Origin: Prochlorococcus marinus str. MIT 9401
GTDB lineage: Bacteria > Cyanobacteriota > Cyanobacteriia > PCC-6307 > Cyanobiaceae
Direction of reading: 5' to 3'
Assembly (NCBI RefSeq): GCF_000760095.1
Contig: NZ_JNAR01000005.1
Span: 1 to 64,000 of the forward strand
Length of the DNA stretch: 64,000 nucleotides
The position numbers and the translations under genes are program-made. Under the pieces are notes generated by a model, which saw only the letters and a program-made list of their open reading frames with translations, had not been told where the DNA came from and searched no databases. Below are positions 60,475 through 64,000 of the stretch, piece by piece (positions within the stretch are counted from its first letter, which is position 1; every line of letters begins with the position of its first letter).

Positions 60475-61923
60475 CTAATCAAAAGGTAGCATATAGTTAA
60501 TTTGTTTTGAGGGTTGAATGTTTTGCAAAAGTAATCTGCCCCAGTTTCTTTTATTTGCTCTTCCATCTAAAATTATTAATTTGCCAGAATTTTTCCTTAA
60601 AGGAGAAATAGATCTTTCGAGTTTTATTCTGGCTTGAGGAAGAAAAAAATCTCGAAACCAATCTTGAGAAATCTTTTTTTTATGAGAGACTCTAATTGCA
60701 TTAATAGGTTCTGACATATTCGGAATCGGAAGTAAAGGAATAATGATTTGTTCTGGAACTTGTATTAAACAAGAATTCATGATCCACCAATCATAGCTAG
60801 AACAAAGAATTTGATTATTACGAGAAGGAATCGTCTCTAGCAAGACCCTCTTGCCGTACTTAGAGGCTAATTCGGTAGCAAGTTTAGTTTTCAAATCAAT
60901 ATCGTCAGACAAAACTAAAGTTAAACCCTTTCGAAAAAGTATTAATTTTTTGCATTTATCCAAGATTGAATTGGTAAACAGAGGGTTATTAGGAAGCAAC
61001 TGTCTAGGGGGTATATATAATGAAATCTTTTTCTCTTCAAAATTACTTTTAAAGTTGATGACCAAGTCAATATCTAAATTATGCTGTTTAAGATAAGCTT
61101 GAAAAAAATTATCTTTTCTCAAACCTGATAAAAAAACAAATTTATTATTTGAAAAAAATTTTTTCAATTGAGAAAGTTCATCTATTGGCTGTAAATACAA
61201 ATTCCAATCTAAATTTTTATCATCAAATTTTACCCAGCATGCCCAGCCTAGAGATAGAGCTTTGTCAACACTCAAAAATTTTTCAGAATAAAAAGAATTT
61301 TCATGAAAAAAGTTTGATAAAAAACTAATTTCTTTTTCATCTAAATTTATAAAACTATTTCCTAAGACCCTTCTCATTAAAAACTTTTTCTTCAAAGAAT
61401 CATATACTTTGATAAATTTTTGATTTATTAATTCAAACTCTTTACAGTTATTTGTCCAATCCTTTTTCAATAAAGAAATTCTAAAATGATTTTTTAAATC
61501 CTCATTTATATCCTCAATTCCAGAGTAAACTATTCGATGATTTCTAAGATTAAGAGAATTTGGTTCGTTAAGAAAATCTTGGATTGTAATCAATCGAACA
61601 TTATGATTTGAAAAAATAAATTGATCATTTTTTAAAATAAAATTAAAATCTAGATTTCTCAATGACTCAACCTGGCCTAGGCTTATAAATTGAATTTTTT
61701 CATCAGGTAAAATAAAAGTTGAATCTTCTTCATTTAAAAATAGAGAAATCAAAATTGGAGATAACCAATCATAGCTAGAGAAAATTTCTGAATTAATTAG
61801 ATATGTAGAATCATTTTTAATACATTGAGAAATTATTCTCCCAAAAGAATATATTTGTTCCCAATTAATACTTTGGTCTCTCAAAAAATTTTTCAAATAT
61901 TGATGACTTAAAATCTCAAGCAT
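60475..61923 (-). CDS. DinG-like helicase relative, probably inactive
   Basis: 482 residues. The C-terminal part (about 335-470) follows the DinG/XPD helicase C domain: KKLILFRKGLTLVLSDD, then the motif VI region FFLPQARIKLERSISPLRKN and LIILDGRANKRNWG. In active enzymes motif VI is Q-G-x-G-R-L-I-R; here Gln and the GR pair are missing. No Walker A, DEAH box or Fe-S cysteine set was found in the N-terminal half. It therefore looks like a domain-preserving but catalytically dead derivative. Divergent from tyrA (95 bp). Confidence 0.65.
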   Translation of the reverse strand: MLEILSHQYLKNFLRDQSINWEQIYSFGRIISQCIKNDSTYLINSEIFSSYDWLSPILISLFLNEEDSTFILPDEKIQFISLGQVESLRNLDFNFILKNDQFIFSNHNVRLITIQDFLNEPNSLNLRNHRIVYSGIEDINEDLKNHFRISLLKKDWTNNCKEFELINQKFIKVYDSLKKKFLMRRVLGNSFINLDEKEISFLSNFFHENSFYSEKFLSVDKALSLGWACWVKFDDKNLDWNLYLQPIDELSQLKKFFSNNKFVFLSGLRKDNFFQAYLKQHNLDIDLVINFKSNFEEKKISLYIPPRQLLPNNPLFTNSILDKCKKLILFRKGLTLVLSDDIDLKTKLATELASKYGKRVLLETIPSRNNQILCSSYDWWIMNSCLIQVPEQIIIPLLPIPNMSEPINAIRVSHKKKISQDWFRDFFLPQARIKLERSISPLRKNSGKLIILDGRANKRNWGRLLLQNIQPSKQINYMLPFD

Positions 61924-62018
61924 TTATAATTAATTTAATTTCAAATACATACAAAATTTATGAATCTAATATACAAAAAATTGGTACAAATATAAGAAAG
62001 TCTTGAATTAATCAATCT

Positions 62019-62858
62019 ATGAAAATTGGAATAGTAGGATTAGGTTTAATTGGCGGTTCTTTAGGATTAAAACTCCAAAGTTTAAACCATACAATTTATG
62101 GAATAGCAAATAATGAGTTTAATGAAAAAAAAGCTAAGGAAAAAAAGCTTGCAAATTATGTTAGCTGTGATTCGAGCTTACTAAAAAATTGTGAGCTCAT
62201 AATTCTGGCTTTGCCTATCAATGATTTGATCAGTCCATCTGAACGATTGGTGGCCTCAATACCTAGGAAAGCAATAGTAACTGATGTAGGCTCAGTTAAA
62301 GAATCAATTGTCAATAAATGGGAAAATTTACATCCTCTATTTATCGGGTCACATCCAATGGCAGGAACCGAAAAACATGGAGTTAATTCAGGTTTCGAAG
62401 GTCTTTTTAAAAATGCAAAATGGATTGTCACACCTACACAAAATAGTGATCCTAATGCAGTCGAAACTATTTCCGATTTAATAAAATCAATGGACTGTGA
62501 AATTTGCCAAGCTTCGCCAAAAGAACACGACGAAGCGGTATCTCTAATTTCTCATTTACCTATATTTTTAGCTTCTGCCTTAATTAAAACTGCATATACA
62601 AAAAACAATCAATCTTTATTAGATCTCACACAAAACCTTGCAGCTACAGGATTTGCTGACACTTCAAGGGTTGGCGGTGGCAATGAAAAATTAGGCTTAG
62701 ATTTAGCTATGAATAATCAGATTAATATTTTAAATGCCATTAATATTTTTAAAAATAAGCTAAGTACATTGGAATCTCTTATAAAAGAAAAAAATTGGGA
62801 ATTACTTTTTAACCAACTTGCAGAAACAAAAGAAATCAGAAAAAATTTTATAAATTAA
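62019..62858 (+). CDS. tyrA: Prephenate/arogenate dehydrogenase
   Basis: 279-residue NAD(P)-dependent enzyme of tyrosine synthesis; in cyanobacteria it usually acts on arogenate with NADP. Rossmann motif GLGLIGG (7-13), TDVGSVKE, the catalytic His region GSHPMAGTEKHG and LISHLP are all present. Its 3' end overlaps the convergent carotenoid gene by 11 nt. Confidence 0.94.
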   Translation: MKIGIVGLGLIGGSLGLKLQSLNHTIYGIANNEFNEKKAKEKKLANYVSCDSSLLKNCELIILALPINDLISPSERLVASIPRKAIVTDVGSVKESIVNKWENLHPLFIGSHPMAGTEKHGVNSGFEGLFKNAKWIVTPTQNSDPNAVETISDLIKSMDCEICQASPKEHDEAVSLISHLPIFLASALIKTAYTKNNQSLLDLTQNLAATGFADTSRVGGGNEKLGLDLAMNNQINILNAINIFKNKLSTLESLIKEKNWELLFNQLAETKEIRKNFIN

Positions 62859-64000
62859 AATTTTCTTTTCCTTTAGAAGCTAAAATCTGCCTTGAAACCA
62901 TTAATGCAGATTGACTAACACCTGCAGTACCCTCTCCTGGATAAATTGAATCTCCACATAGCCACAAACCTTTAAAAGGAGTCCTACTAGATAATCCAAA
63001 TAAACCAAAAATATCTGGATTTTGACCAAGACCGCCTACTATTCCGTTAGGTCTATTTGTCCATTTTTCAAATCCCATTGGAGTTGCTAATTCCCTGTGT
63101 AGCCAATTTTCAGGATCAATATCAAATTGACTTTCCAATTCAAGGGATATTTTTTTCATGCAATCCTTTTTCTTCTTTAAGTAAATTTTTTTATCTAGAT
63201 TAAACCAATCTTTTGTCTTCGTAAAAATACTTGCTATCAAGGTAATCTCACCTTTTGGGGCTCTTCCATCACCGTCATCACTAATTGATACAAATAATGA
63301 ACCAAACTCATTCGAAACAAATTGGTAATGATTGGAGGAAGTTTTTTTAATATGTTCTTTTTTTAATGCTGAGTAAAAGACTAAAGCTCCACTTGGATCA
63401 GGTAAATTACTAAGTCGATGTTCATAACTTTTTTTTCTTTTTAAAGGATCTTTCAAATGCTTTAGTAAAGATTGAGGAGGCGCGGTATAAATTAAATCTT
63501 TTGCATGATAAATAAAAGAATTTTCTTTTGAATTAGCAGATATTTTCCAACATTTTGTTATGTCATCAAAATGTATAGAATTAACTTTCTGTCCAAAAAT
63601 TAAATTACCTCCAGTTTTACTCAATGAACTTTCTAATGCTTCACTTAAAGACTGCATAGATTTTTTAAGATGCCAAAGACCATGTGGCTTTTGACACATT
63701 TGAAGAACAGTAGCTCCATATAATGCTGCAGTATTATAGACATCCTCTTGAGAATAAAGTTTTAGTTGAAGATTTAAGAATTTAATCAAGCGCTCATTCT
63801 TGGATAATCCACATATCCGCAATAAATCAAAAATAGTAGACTTAAGTAAGATACTTGTAACAAGATTTGCCGGCACTAGTGCTTTTAAAAGTTGAGAAAA
63901 ATCCCAAAAATTACTTATTGGTAATACAGGACTATTATTAGCAAAAATCCAATTACTTTGATGTATGAGATCACAAATATTCCAAAATCTACGACTACCA
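62848..64000 (-). CDS. CrtD/CrtISO-like carotenoid oxidoreductase (5' end missing)
   Basis: The frame is open to the right edge; the GTG at 63876 is internal. The visible part corresponds to the middle and C-terminus of an FAD-dependent phytoene-desaturase-like protein: GSRRFW near the edge, KKSMQSLSEALESSL (typically PxGGMQxL in the family), ALVFYSALKK, and the C-terminal FAD signature LWLCGDSIYPGEGTAGVSQSALM. The GTAGVSQSALM ending suggests a CrtD-type C-3',4' desaturase more than CrtISO, but with the N-terminal FAD site outside the window this is not settled. Confidence 0.8.
   Translation of the reverse strand, partial: GSRRFWNICDLIHQSNWIFANNSPVLPISNFWDFSQLLKALVPANLVTSILLKSTIFDLLRICGLSKNERLIKFLNLQLKLYSQEDVYNTAALYGATVLQMCQKPHGLWHLKKSMQSLSEALESSLSKTGGNLIFGQKVNSIHFDDITKCWKISANSKENSFIYHAKDLIYTAPPQSLLKHLKDPLKRKKSYEHRLSNLPDPSGALVFYSALKKEHIKKTSSNHYQFVSNEFGSLFVSISDDGDGRAPKGEITLIASIFTKTKDWFNLDKKIYLKKKKDCMKKISLELESQFDIDPENWLHRELATPMGFEKWTNRPNGIVGGLGQNPDIFGLFGLSSRTPFKGLWLCGDSIYPGEGTAGVSQSALMVSRQILASKGKENFNL

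Overview
The window looks like the chromosome of a high-light-type Prochlorococcus or a very close relative. The evidence is AT-rich DNA (about one third GC by eye), short spacers, psaA/psaB, psaI/psaL, ndhN, ldpA, ferredoxin-type glutamate synthase, DapL-type lysine synthesis, cobalamin genes, and small cyanobacterial families (DUF3493, DUF1997, DUF2839). The strain cannot be fixed from the sequence. No insertion sequence, prophage or CRISPR array is visible. Two genes run off the edges: infB on the left and a CrtD/CrtISO-like carotenoid enzyme on the right.

Layout. 1-2600: 3' part of infB with a 12-residue tandem repeat. 2614-7390: DUF3493 gene, tRNA-Thr(CGT), then an AT-rich envelope-type block (GT39-like transferase, GT2 transferase, B12-type radical SAM protein). 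7406-13074: clpS, dapL, rne, rnhB, DUF1997, pheA. 13076-19432 (minus): str cluster rpsL-rpsG-fusA-tuf-rpsJ followed by a LON-domain gene and a quinone-ring methyltransferase. 19628-25393: gltB, a YciI-like gene, lipA. 25394-28243: accessory-looking stretch with an altered serine-recombinase-like protein, a 70-residue orphan, and a head-to-head pair of cell-wall-type enzymes. 28299-35165 (minus): psaL, psaI, a GT2 transferase, psaB and psaA. 35504-40141: CbiG-CobJ fusion, HAD protein, tRNA-Ser(GCT), alr, HNH protein.

40160-56261 (minus) is the ribosomal super-cluster, in transcription order rplC-rplD-rplW-rplB-rpsS-rplV-rpsC-rplP-rpmC-rpsQ-rplN-rplX-rplE-rpsH-rplF-rplR-rpsE-rplO-secY-adk-rpmJ-rpsM-rpsK-rpoA-rplQ-truA-rplM-rpsI-rpmE-prfA. 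Many starts are coupled by 1-4 nt overlaps, with strong Shine-Dalgarno sites inside the upstream gene. infA, rpsN and rpmD are absent from their usual slots, and both L36 and L31 have lost zinc ligands. 56541-64000: ndhN-ldpA, tRNA-Gln(TTG), HAD protein, recA behind a good LexA box, DUF2839, a decayed DinG-like helicase, tyrA and the carotenoid enzyme.

The most unusual signals are: the serine-recombinase-like protein with its catalytic Ser replaced by Thr, lying behind four phased AGWACA repeats; the beta-lactamase-fold/NlpC-P60 gene pair whose start codons are 3 nt apart; a structured 280-nt leader in front of the S10 operon with a possible loop-to-start-region pairing; and zinc-free L31/L36. 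Function calls come from motif recognition; no database search was run.
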